This document shows positions 1 through 5,341 of a stretch of DNA of 5,341 bases, one piece after another. Positions within the stretch are counted from its first letter, which is position 1, and every line of letters starts with the position of its first letter. Origin of the DNA: Planctomycetota bacterium (GTDB lineage: Bacteria > Planctomycetota > Brocadiia > SM23-32); NCBI GenBank assembly GCA_018400625.1, contig JAGYMJ010000325.1:1-5341 (forward strand), given 5' to 3'. The notes beneath the pieces were generated by a model. It was not told where the DNA came from and did no database searches. It worked only from the letters and a program-made list of their open reading frames with translations. The translations under genes and the position numbers were made by a program.

Positions 1-8
1 AGCTCTGA

Positions 9-70
9 ATCATTATTCCACCGGCACAGGGCACGGTGGTGATGACGCAACGGGATTCACTGAATATTTA
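9..70 (+). repeat. Intergenic hairpin repeat, copy A
   Basis: This is one of two direct copies of an unrecognised element; the other is at 4730-4793. Block 1 (18-43) is a hairpin: CCACCG (18-23) pairs with CGGTGG (34-39), and GC (24-25) can pair with GC (31-32), leaving a five-base loop and one bulged A. ATCA (9-12) can also pair with TGAT (40-43) across a five-base bulge. Block 2 (50-70) is a tail ending in TTCACTGAATATTTA. Block 1 and block 2 each differ from copy B at one base, while the spacer between them (6 bases here, 8 in copy B) is unrelated. The left edge may continue beyond the window. The candidate dnaG promoters lie downstream of it, so it is probably not part of the dnaG message. 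Function is unknown. Confidence 0.8.
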
Positions 71-117
71 GGATTCAACAGTCCAAAAACTATTTGTCGG
101 ATTTGGGGGATATTCAC

Positions 118-145
118 TTGCCCGATTTTCCCATGCGGTTATAAT
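118..145 (+). promoter_or_regulatory. Candidate sigma-70 promoter P1 for dnaG-rpoD
   Basis: A -35-like TTGCCC (118-123, 4 of 6 to TTGACA) is followed after 16 bases by a perfect -10 TATAAT (140-145). Transcription would start near 152, giving a 5' UTR of about 47 bases before the TTG start of dnaG. The surrounding 140-170 is very AT-rich, so chance -10 matches are likelier than usual. Confidence 0.45.
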
Positions 146-160
146 ATATAATGGTTAATC

Positions 161-169
161 TGATATAAT
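161..169 (+). promoter_or_regulatory. Candidate extended -10 promoter P2 for dnaG-rpoD
   Basis: TGATATAAT at 161-169 is a perfect extended -10 (TGnTATAAT). No good -35 sits at the expected distance, which fits an extended -10 promoter. The start point would be near 176, leaving a leader of about 23 bases. It lies 18 bases after the -10 of P1, so the two would be tandem promoters for the dnaG-rpoD operon. Confidence 0.5.
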
Positions 170-198
170 TTGCACCTTTAAACTCCAGGCAAACGGCA

Positions 199-1995
199 TT
201 GGCGGGCAGGATTCCAGAACATATTATCCAGGATATCATACGACGCACGGATATCGTACGTTTGTTCAAAAGATATACTAATCTGCAAAAGAAGGGCGCT
301 AAATATATAGGGTTGTGCCCTTTCCATAATGAAAAGACCCCTTCTTTTCATGTGGATTCTGAGGAAGGATTATATCATTGTTTTGGATGCAAGGCGGGCG
401 GCAATATCTTTACTTTATTGAAAGAGTTGGAAGGCCTGGAGTTTTATGAAGCCCTCGAACTTCTGTCCTCAGAAGCCGGTATTGACCTGTCTCTATACAA
501 GAATGAAGAGCCGGAGGTCGTCGAACAGCGCCAATCGGAAAAGAATACATTGCGGCGAATAAATGAACTTGCGGCCATTTTTTACACTAAATGTCTTAGG
601 AAAGCACGGGGGTCGGAAAAAGCCCGGGATTATCTGAAAAACAGAGGAATCAATCAGGATTCCATTGAAAAGTGGCGTATAGGCTATGCCCCTGCTGGGT
701 GGGAAAATGTTGTAAATCTAGCCAAAAAGCGTAATCTGGACCCCAATTCAGTAGAACTGGCGGGATTAATTATACCGCGTGAGGGAGGGAACTCTCATTA
801 CGACCGGTTCAGAAATAGGCTAATTTTCCCTGTAAGTGACCGTAACGGGCGTGTTATTGGCTTTGGCGCCAGGGCTCTGGATGACGAGCAGGACGCCAAA
901 TATCTGAACAGTCCGGAGACACCGATATTTAATAAAGGCTCTTGTTTTTACGGTCTGGATGTCGGCCGCCGGGATATCCGTAAAAAAGAGACGGCTGTCA
1001 TTGTTGAAGGTTATACCGATGTTATTATGGCACATCAGTATGGCTTTGAGAATGTTATTGCTGTGTTGGGGACGGCTCTGACAGAATATCACGCTGATAT
1101 ACTCAGTAAACTTTGCGAAAGGGTTATACTGTTATTTGATCCGGACGAGGCAGGTCGGAAATCGGCCGAACGCAGCATAAAGACTTTGTTGGAGAGCGAT
1201 GTGGAACCCAAAGTTTCAACGCTGCCTGCGGGGCTTGATCCATGTGATTTTTTGATTGAAAAGGGTAAAGGAGCTTTTGAAGAATGTCTTGACGGTAGTG
1301 ACGATTTTTTGGATTTTTGCATTAAAAAAGCGAAACTGGAACATGACTTCAATCAACGGGAGGAACGTTCAAAGGTTTTCCATCATCTTGCAGAGATTGC
1401 TCTCAATGTTCCCAACGAGATTAAAAAAGAGATGCTTATACGAAAGATAGCGGATGAGCTGAGCATAAATCCACAGATCGCATTCGACTACATGGAAAGG
1501 TTGGTAAGAAGACAGAATTACGGGACGGGTAATTCGGAAGAAACGCAAGAGTCTGTAAGCCCGGCCGGCCCCGAACGAACATTTTTGGTCGAACTTTTGA
1601 CTTTTCTGCTTGCAAACCCGGATTATCAGACAAAAATTGCAGAGGAAGGAGTCTTTGAATGTGAATTATTCCCGGAATGTTCCGAGCGCAATATGCTGGT
1701 TTTACTCTTTAGCAAATGTGCTGAAAACGGCCCGCTTTCAGAAGCAGATTTTCTCTATATGCTCAGCGACCCGCATCAAGTCAAAAAAATCCGTGAATCG
1801 GTCGAAAAGGAAAATAAATATGCCACCGGCAATAAGGCGAACCGATTGAGTGCTTATGTTGAATATATGGAGGAAGTAAAGCGGAACGAGCTTGCAAAAA
1901 TGGACGGCGGGAACGAGGAAGACGATGAATGGCTGAAAAACTATGTTGAAATGAAGCGCAAGGAAAAGAACAAAAAACAGTCTGGAAATGAATAA
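199..1995 (+). CDS. dnaG: DNA primase DnaG
   Basis: DnaG makes the RNA primers for lagging-strand and origin synthesis and acts at the fork with the replicative helicase DnaB. The 598-residue protein is of normal family length. The N-terminal CHC2 zinc-binding domain has C40, H43, C61 and C64 in the usual [11 protein letters not shown] and HCFGC contexts. The catalytic core includes [10 protein letters not shown] (203-212) and KYLNSPET (234-241). The TOPRIM fold has E270 in EGYTD (270-274), D314 and D316 in FDPDEAGR, and DPCDFL (347-352). The rest, from about 440, is the less conserved helicase-binding region and ends in a lysine-rich tail. The start is TTG: an in-frame stop at 166-168 and the absence of any other in-frame start before the conserved MAGRIPEHI leave no alternative. 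The Shine-Dalgarno match is weak (AGG at 187-189). It is the first gene of an operon with rpoD. Confidence 0.98.
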   Translation: MAGRIPEHIIQDIIRRTDIVRLFKRYTNLQKKGAKYIGLCPFHNEKTPSFHVDSEEGLYHCFGCKAGGNIFTLLKELEGLEFYEALELLSSEAGIDLSLYKNEEPEVVEQRQSEKNTLRRINELAAIFYTKCLRKARGSEKARDYLKNRGINQDSIEKWRIGYAPAGWENVVNLAKKRNLDPNSVELAGLIIPREGGNSHYDRFRNRLIFPVSDRNGRVIGFGARALDDEQDAKYLNSPETPIFNKGSCFYGLDVGRRDIRKKETAVIVEGYTDVIMAHQYGFENVIAVLGTALTEYHADILSKLCERVILLFDPDEAGRKSAERSIKTLLESDVEPKVSTLPAGLDPCDFLIEKGKGAFEECLDGSDDFLDFCIKKAKLEHDFNQREERSKVFHHLAEIALNVPNEIKKEMLIRKIADELSINPQIAFDYMERLVRRQNYGTGNSEETQESVSPAGPERTFLVELLTFLLANPDYQTKIAEEGVFECELFPECSERNMLVLLFSKCAENGPLSEADFLYMLSDPHQVKKIRESVEKENKYATGNKANRLSAYVEYMEEVKRNELAKMDGGNEEDDEWLKNYVEMKRKEKNKKQSGNE

Positions 1996-1997
1996 AT

Positions 1998-2003
1998 GAG
2001 GAG
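1998..2003 (+). promoter_or_regulatory. rpoD ribosome binding site
   Basis: GAGGAG lies directly after the dnaG stop, six bases before the ATG at 2010. It rules out the slightly longer in-frame TTG start at 2004, which would touch the Shine-Dalgarno sequence with no spacer. Confidence 0.85.
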
Positions 2004-2009
2004 TTGAAT

Positions 2010-3725
2010 ATGCCCGAAAGTCAAGATAACAATAAATCACTTGTATTTGGCGATGAAACGATCGAACTTGTCAAAAGGGGGAAAAAGAAAGGGTTTCTGA
2101 CTTATGAAGAACTCAACCACCTTTTGCCTGAAGAAGCGATAAATCCCGAATATATTGATGAAATCCTGCTTTCTTTGGATGAAGAGGGCATAGAAGTAAT
2201 TGACGAGTCAAAGCTTACAGAATCGGAAGATGTACATCTGGATGCTGATGAAGAACCTGAAACGGCTGACCTTGAGGATGTGGTAGGCAGTACGGAACAG
2301 ATCGATGACCCCGTGAGGATGTATCTTACACAAATGGGTGAAATACCGCTTTTGACACGTGAACAGGAAATCGCTTATGCCAAACGCATAGAAATCACAC
2401 GGAAGCGTTTCAGGAGACGCATAATGCAGTTTCTGCCGTGCATCCAAGATTCTATCGAAACGATGATAGAGGTTCATGAGCATGAATTACCTTTTGACAG
2501 AACATTGGATGTTTCTGCGGTTGAAGATGTGGAAAAAGAAGCCCTGACCGCGCGTTTACCGCAAAATATCAAAACAATTAAACGATTGATTGAGAAAGTT
2601 AAGAAGGAATGGCGTAAGTGGTATAAAGCGAAGAAAACGGTTGCTAAAAAGAAAATTCAGATACTGCGCAATGTTCAGGCGAACTTGCGTAAAATGCAGA
2701 TACTTCTGGAGGAGCTTGGCCTGCGAATGCGAAGAGTGCAGCCATATATGGAACAAATGCGCAAGCGCTATGAAGAAGGAATGGAACTGCATAATCAGTT
2801 GGTGGAAGCTGAAAAGAAGGAAACCGGTAAGAGTGCTAAACTTCGGGCACTTCGGGAAGAAATGAAGCAATTCGAAGGGGAATTCTGCCAGCCCTTCCAT
2901 GTTTTCAAACGCAGAATGGAAGCTTTGATCCACGTCCATGGACAGTATGAGCATGCAAAACAGGACCTCTCCAGCGGCAACCTCCGGTTGGTTGTCAGCG
3001 TCGCCAAAAAATACCGCAACAGGGGACTTAATTTTTTAGACCTAATCCAGGAAGGCAATACCGGTTTGATGCGCGCTGTGGATAAATATGAGCACAGGCG
3101 CGGCTTTAAATTCAGCACATATGCTACATGGTGGATACGGCAGGCCATTACCAGGGCAATCGCGGATCAGGCACGTACTATTCGTATCCCCGTTCACATG
3201 ATTGAAACAATGAGCAACATGCGGGAAAAAGTCAAGAAACTTTCCCAAAAACTTGGGCGGGAACCTACGTTGGAGGAACTGGCAAATGAAGCGGACCTCA
3301 GCATTGAAGAAACGCGTAGAATCCTTAAAATATCCAGCCGTCCGATAAGTCTGGATCGCCCTATAGGCGAATCCGAGGAGAGCACTTTTGGCGAATTCAT
3401 TGAGGATTCAAGTGCCGAGTCACCTTTGTCTTCCGCAACTCAGGAAATACTTAAAGATGAAATGGATAAGATACTTAACAGCCTTACTTATCGTGAACGT
3501 GAAATAGTAAAGTTGCGTTACGGGTTAGGTGATGGTTATACTTATACTCTTGAAGAGGTAGGAAAGATATTTAATGTTACCAGGGAAAGAGTGCGACAGA
3601 TCGAAGTAAAAGCTATCAGAGAACTTCAACACCCAAGGCGTATAAGGGTACTGGAAGGGTTTATTGATGAGATGCAGGAAGAAGATGAGGAAAATGAAGA
3701 AAACGGCGAGAACTATTTTGTCTAA
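2010..3725 (+). CDS. rpoD: RNA polymerase primary sigma factor RpoD (sigma-70)
   Basis: This is the housekeeping sigma factor, which directs RNA polymerase to -35/-10 promoters. The chosen ATG gives 571 residues. Domains in order: region 1.1 (about 11-66); an acidic linker; region 1.2 ([16 protein letters not shown], 100-115); a long basic, probably helical and coiled-coil non-conserved region (about 131-312); region 2 (about 314-390) with [26 protein letters not shown] and the -10 reading segment around [17 protein letters not shown]; region 3 with the sigma finger around [10 protein letters not shown] (445-454); and region 4 (about 485-545) with the helix-turn-helix [20 protein letters not shown], which reads the -35. 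An unusual acidic tail (554-569) follows region 4. Length lies between the compact Firmicutes form and the 613-residue E. coli protein. The gene sits 14 bases after dnaG and is presumably co-transcribed with it. The intact region 1.1/1.2 and RIPVHMIET mark it as a primary, not alternative, sigma. Confidence 0.98.
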   Translation: MPESQDNNKSLVFGDETIELVKRGKKKGFLTYEELNHLLPEEAINPEYIDEILLSLDEEGIEVIDESKLTESEDVHLDADEEPETADLEDVVGSTEQIDDPVRMYLTQMGEIPLLTREQEIAYAKRIEITRKRFRRRIMQFLPCIQDSIETMIEVHEHELPFDRTLDVSAVEDVEKEALTARLPQNIKTIKRLIEKVKKEWRKWYKAKKTVAKKKIQILRNVQANLRKMQILLEELGLRMRRVQPYMEQMRKRYEEGMELHNQLVEAEKKETGKSAKLRALREEMKQFEGEFCQPFHVFKRRMEALIHVHGQYEHAKQDLSSGNLRLVVSVAKKYRNRGLNFLDLIQEGNTGLMRAVDKYEHRRGFKFSTYATWWIRQAITRAIADQARTIRIPVHMIETMSNMREKVKKLSQKLGREPTLEELANEADLSIEETRRILKISSRPISLDRPIGESEESTFGEFIEDSSAESPLSSATQEILKDEMDKILNSLTYREREIVKLRYGLGDGYTYTLEEVGKIFNVTRERVRQIEVKAIRELQHPRRIRVLEGFIDEMQEEDEENEENGENYFV

Positions 3726-3735
3726 GTATTCTCTA

Positions 3736-3753
3736 CCTGATATCCTTATCAGG
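3736..3753 (+). other. Small perfect hairpin in the rpoD 3' UTR
   Basis: CCTGATA (3736-3742) and TATCAGG (3747-3753) form a 7-bp perfect stem with a TCCT loop, beginning ten bases after the rpoD stop. No T-tract follows, so it is not an intrinsic terminator in either direction. It could protect the 3' end of the rpoD message or be incidental. Confidence 0.55.
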
Positions 3754-3822
3754 CTGATGAACAGGATGAGTATGTACCGAGTAATATGTCGTTTTACGCA
3801 GAGTTTTGGTACATGGCCCTTC

Positions 3823-3851
3823 GCCCGGTCATCTATGACCGGGCTTTTTTT
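3823..3851 (+). terminator. Intrinsic terminator of the dnaG-rpoD operon
   Basis: GCCCGGTCA (3823-3831) and TGACCGGGC (3836-3844) form a perfect 9-bp GC-rich stem with a TCTA tetraloop, followed at once by seven T residues (3845-3851). This is a textbook Rho-independent terminator on the + strand, about 100 bases after rpoD. GGTACA (3808-3813) and TGTACC (3853-3858) add an outer inverted repeat around it. Confidence 0.95.
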
Positions 3852-3879
3852 GTGTACCTGAAAATTAATACGTTCTAAT
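3850..3879 (+). promoter_or_regulatory. Weak candidate promoter for the zinc-ribbon gene
   Basis: A -10-like TCTAAT (3874-3879, 5 of 6) lies 18 bases after a poor -35-like TTGTGT (3850-3855, 3 of 6). A promoter is expected somewhere in 3852-3900 because a strong terminator separates the next gene from rpoD, but this particular match is weak. Confidence 0.25.
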
Positions 3880-3912
3880 CGCTTAAAACATAACTTAGAG
3901 GAGAGTAAAAGG

Positions 3913-4635
3913 ATGGATTTGAATGAACAGTTGAACAGACTCATGGTCTTGCAATCGACAGAGGATGAAGTCAAGCAGTTGGAAAAGGATAAAAATAATT
4001 TGCAGATAGACATCGTCAATCAGCAAAAAACTGTTGCTGAATTGGAAAACAATCTTGAGGAAATTCACCAGAAAAGGATAAATAATCAAAAGATTGCTGA
4101 TTCCCTGGAGGTGAAAATCCAATCAGCAAAAGATGAAAATGAAAAATTGCGCACGCAATTGAATACAACCAAAAATCAGAGTGATTACGATAAGATCAGA
4201 AAAAATATTATGAGTAATCAGGCGGATATCGAGCGGTGGGAAGATGAAGAATTGACGGCTTTTGAAACAGTGGATAAATTGGTGGAAGCTGAAGCGGAAA
4301 TGAAATCTGAAATTGCATCTGAAAAGAATAAACTGCACGAAATAAGCAGTGAAGTGAAGCAGGATATCGAAAAATATGATTCTCAAATCGCTGAACTGAA
4401 TAAGAAAAAGGAATCTATCCGGGCGCAAATAGATAGCCGGCTGCTCTCAAAATATGAGCAGATAGCAAAATCCAACAAGAAACGACCGCTTGTTAAAGTT
4501 GAAAAAAGAATATGCAGAGGATGTTTTACAAGAGTTCCTAAACAGATTGAAAATGAGCTGATGCGCTGCAATGAACCGGTTTTTTGCCATAGCTGCGGAC
4601 GCCTCTTGATGATGGGTGAAAGTTCAATTAAATAG
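3913..4635 (+). CDS. Coiled-coil protein with C4-type zinc ribbon (COG1579 family)
   Basis: The 240-residue protein has two parts. Residues 1 to about 185 are almost entirely charged, heptad-like helix rich in E, K, Q and N, predicted to form a long antiparallel coiled coil. The C-terminal 45 residues form a zinc ribbon with C201 and C204 (CRGC) and C225 and C228 (CHSCGR), the signature of zf-RING_7/COG1579. There is no signal peptide or membrane segment, so it is cytoplasmic. The start is supported by GAGGAG at 3898-3903. The biochemical role is not settled across the family. Characterised relatives are Helicobacter HP0958, which binds sigma-54 and flagellar mRNA, and Chlamydia CT398, which binds sigma-54; binding to RNA or to a sigma factor is thus a reasonable but unproven guess here. 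It follows rpoD but is separated from it by a strong terminator. Confidence 0.93.
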   Translation: MDLNEQLNRLMVLQSTEDEVKQLEKDKNNLQIDIVNQQKTVAELENNLEEIHQKRINNQKIADSLEVKIQSAKDENEKLRTQLNTTKNQSDYDKIRKNIMSNQADIERWEDEELTAFETVDKLVEAEAEMKSEIASEKNKLHEISSEVKQDIEKYDSQIAELNKKKESIRAQIDSRLLSKYEQIAKSNKKRPLVKVEKRICRGCFTRVPKQIENELMRCNEPVFCHSCGRLLMMGESSIK

Positions 4636-4649
4636 GCCGCTTAGGAATC

Positions 4650-4677
4650 GTACATCGACACAAAATTGTCGATGTGC
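4650..4677 (+). other. Hairpin after the zinc-ribbon gene, no U-tract
   Basis: ACATCGACA (4652-4660) pairs perfectly with TGTCGATGT (4667-4675) around a six-base loop, and T-G plus G-C pairs extend it to 11 pairs. It begins 15 bases after the stop codon. What follows is GCACGAAAAG on this strand, and the opposite strand lacks a T-tract too, so it is not a standard intrinsic terminator. It may stabilise the mRNA end, terminate in another way, or be part of a larger structured RNA with the repeat just downstream. Confidence 0.65.
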
Positions 4678-4729
4678 ACGAAAAGAAATGAAGGGCGGAG
4701 TTTAGGGCGTTGGCGCCTCGTAGTGCTTA

Positions 4730-4793
4730 ATCATCGTCCCACCGGCACAGAGCACGGTGGTGATCAAGTGAGACGGGGTTCACTGAATATTTA
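4730..4793 (+). repeat. Intergenic hairpin repeat, copy B
   Basis: This is the second direct copy of the element at 9-70. The hairpin block (4739-4764) keeps both arms CCACCG (4739-4744) and CGGTGG (4755-4760), with one loop change (G to A). ATCA (4730-4733) and TGAT (4761-4764) are kept, while the bulge between is TCGTC instead of TTATT. The tail block (4773-4793) differs at one base. All five substitutions outside the spacer are transitions. It ends 47 bases before the DUF481 start codon. Function is unknown. Confidence 0.8.
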
Positions 4794-4840
4794 CGTGCAA
4801 AGTGGCATAGTAAGTCCTTCAGGCTCTATTGGAGATTTTT

Positions 4841-5341
4841 ATGAAAATATTAGTTATCGTAACTACAGTTGGCATTTTGCTGCTCGGCAATGCCGTATTA
4901 GAAGTTGACGCAAATGAGGATTCGGACAGACAATGGTTACAAAATTTCAACCTCCATCTCAGCGGTTCTGCCGGTAATACAGACAGTTTCGACATGCGGG
5001 CGGGCTGGCGTGCACGCCAGAGCACTCAAAGGTACCGCCGTCTGCTCGATGCAAGTTATAATCTGGGAACGGTGAGCAACGACCTCAATAAGAGCGCTTT
5101 AACTGCTGGCGCCCGTCAGGACTGGCTTATAGCGAACTCTTCATGGTTCGGCTTTGGGGAAGGACGCTATGATTTCGACAATTTCCGTGCTTGGCGTCAT
5201 AGGGCAAGTGCGCACGCAGGGCTTGGTAATGAATTCAAGAAAACCGACACGTTTGAACTGCTTGGGCGCGCAGGTGTGGGGGCTTCAAAACAATGGTATG
5301 AGACGCAGCACACGCGCCCTGAAGGCCTGCTTGGGGGCGAA
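4841..5341 (+). CDS. DUF481 family outer-membrane protein (5' part, runs off the window)
   Basis: Only the first 167 residues are present; the frame is open to the last base. ATG at 4841 is preceded by GGAGA (4831-4835) at a good distance. A Sec signal peptide is clear: K2, a hydrophobic stretch 3-20, and a likely signal peptidase I site after VDA (22-24). The mature part matches DUF481 (YdiY-like, 'salt-induced outer membrane protein'): SGSAGNTDSFDM (41-52), then SWFGFGEGRYDFDNF (101-115), WRHRASAHAGLGNEF (118-132) and LGRAGVGASKQWYE (141-154), with the alternating polar and aromatic pattern of beta-strands. It is expected to form a beta-barrel in the outer membrane; the transported or sensed substrate of this family is not established. 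Base composition is richer in GC than the preceding gene. It is probably a separate transcription unit from the zinc-ribbon gene, since 205 bases with a hairpin and a repeat lie between. Confidence 0.88.
   Translation, partial: MKILVIVTTVGILLLGNAVLEVDANEDSDRQWLQNFNLHLSGSAGNTDSFDMRAGWRARQSTQRYRRLLDASYNLGTVSNDLNKSALTAGARQDWLIANSSWFGFGEGRYDFDNFRAWRHRASAHAGLGNEFKKTDTFELLGRAGVGASKQWYETQHTRPEGLLGGE

Noticed and set aside
24..50. GCACAGGGCA and GACGCAA in copy A resemble pieces of the c-di-GMP-I (GEMM) riboswitch
   Set aside because: Copy B has GCACAGAGCA and lacks the GACGCAA piece, the conserved hairpin arms are unlike the GEMM helices, and the second GEMM helix with its tetraloop receptor is absent.
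8..70. Both repeat copies can be read as a peptide beginning NHxxTGTxHGGD, suggesting a duplicated coding fragment
   Set aside because: The differences in the shared block change amino acids (Y/R, S/P, G/E), and the 6- versus 8-base spacers put the conserved tail in different frames, so the selection is not on a protein.
2004..2009. TTG at 2004 as the rpoD start (two residues longer)
   Set aside because: It directly abuts the Shine-Dalgarno sequence GAGGAG; the ATG at 2010 has a six-base spacer.
2556..2954. Minus-strand open frame of 132 codons inside rpoD
   Set aside because: It lies wholly opposite the lysine/glutamate-rich insertion of RpoD, whose complement gives Phe/Leu-rich stop-free frames by composition; no ribosome binding site or domain supports it.
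3525..4019. Minus-strand open frame of 164 codons across the rpoD end, terminator and zinc-ribbon start
   Set aside because: It covers the rpoD coding end, the terminator and the beginning of a second gene, shows no recognisable domain, and has the composition of an antisense shadow.
4636..4840. RNase P RNA gene (rnpB), sometimes found near COG1579 genes
   Set aside because: The conserved GAGGAAAGTCC-type core and the matching 3' core are absent and the gap is too short.
4666..4908. Open frame of 80 codons overlapping the DUF481 start
   Set aside because: It starts with TTG inside a hairpin, has no Shine-Dalgarno sequence, runs through the repeat, and overlaps the well-supported DUF481 gene in another frame.

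Overview
The window carries a bacterial DNA-replication and transcription core block, all on the + strand: dnaG (DNA primase, 199-1995), rpoD (primary sigma-70 factor, 2010-3725) with a strong intrinsic terminator (3823-3851), and a COG1579-type coiled-coil/C4 zinc-ribbon protein (3913-4635). After a 205-base gap comes the 5' part of a DUF481 outer-membrane protein gene (from 4841, running off the window end). No tRNA, rRNA, CRISPR array or transposase was seen. No gene-free stretch exceeds about 205 bases.

The organism is a diderm (Gram-negative) bacterium of moderate GC: DUF481 proteins are outer-membrane proteins and this one has a signal peptide. RpoD is intermediate in length (571 aa) with a long basic insertion between regions 1.2 and 2. 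The primase has an uncommon DPCDFL motif that I associate from memory with Planctomycetota and relatives. My best guess is the PVC group (Planctomycetota, Lentisphaerota or similar); this is low-confidence inference, not something the sequence proves.

Layout: 1-198 holds one copy of a hairpin-containing repeat and two plausible sigma-70 promoters in front of dnaG. dnaG uses a TTG start. rpoD follows 14 bases after the dnaG stop with its own good Shine-Dalgarno sequence, so the two form an operon, a reduced version of the classical rpsU-dnaG-rpoD macromolecular-synthesis operon; rpsU is not directly upstream. The rpoD 3' UTR has a small perfect hairpin, then a strong terminator enclosed in a further inverted repeat. 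The zinc-ribbon gene is therefore probably expressed mostly from its own promoter. Between it and the DUF481 gene lie a hairpin without a U-tract and a second copy of the repeat.

The most unusual signal is this intergenic repeat (about 9-70 and 4730-4793). It has two nearly identical blocks (a GC-rich hairpin and a 21-base tail) joined by a spacer of different length and sequence. The two copies lie in direct orientation and bracket the dnaG-rpoD-zinc-ribbon block. I do not recognise it as a known RNA family or mobile element.
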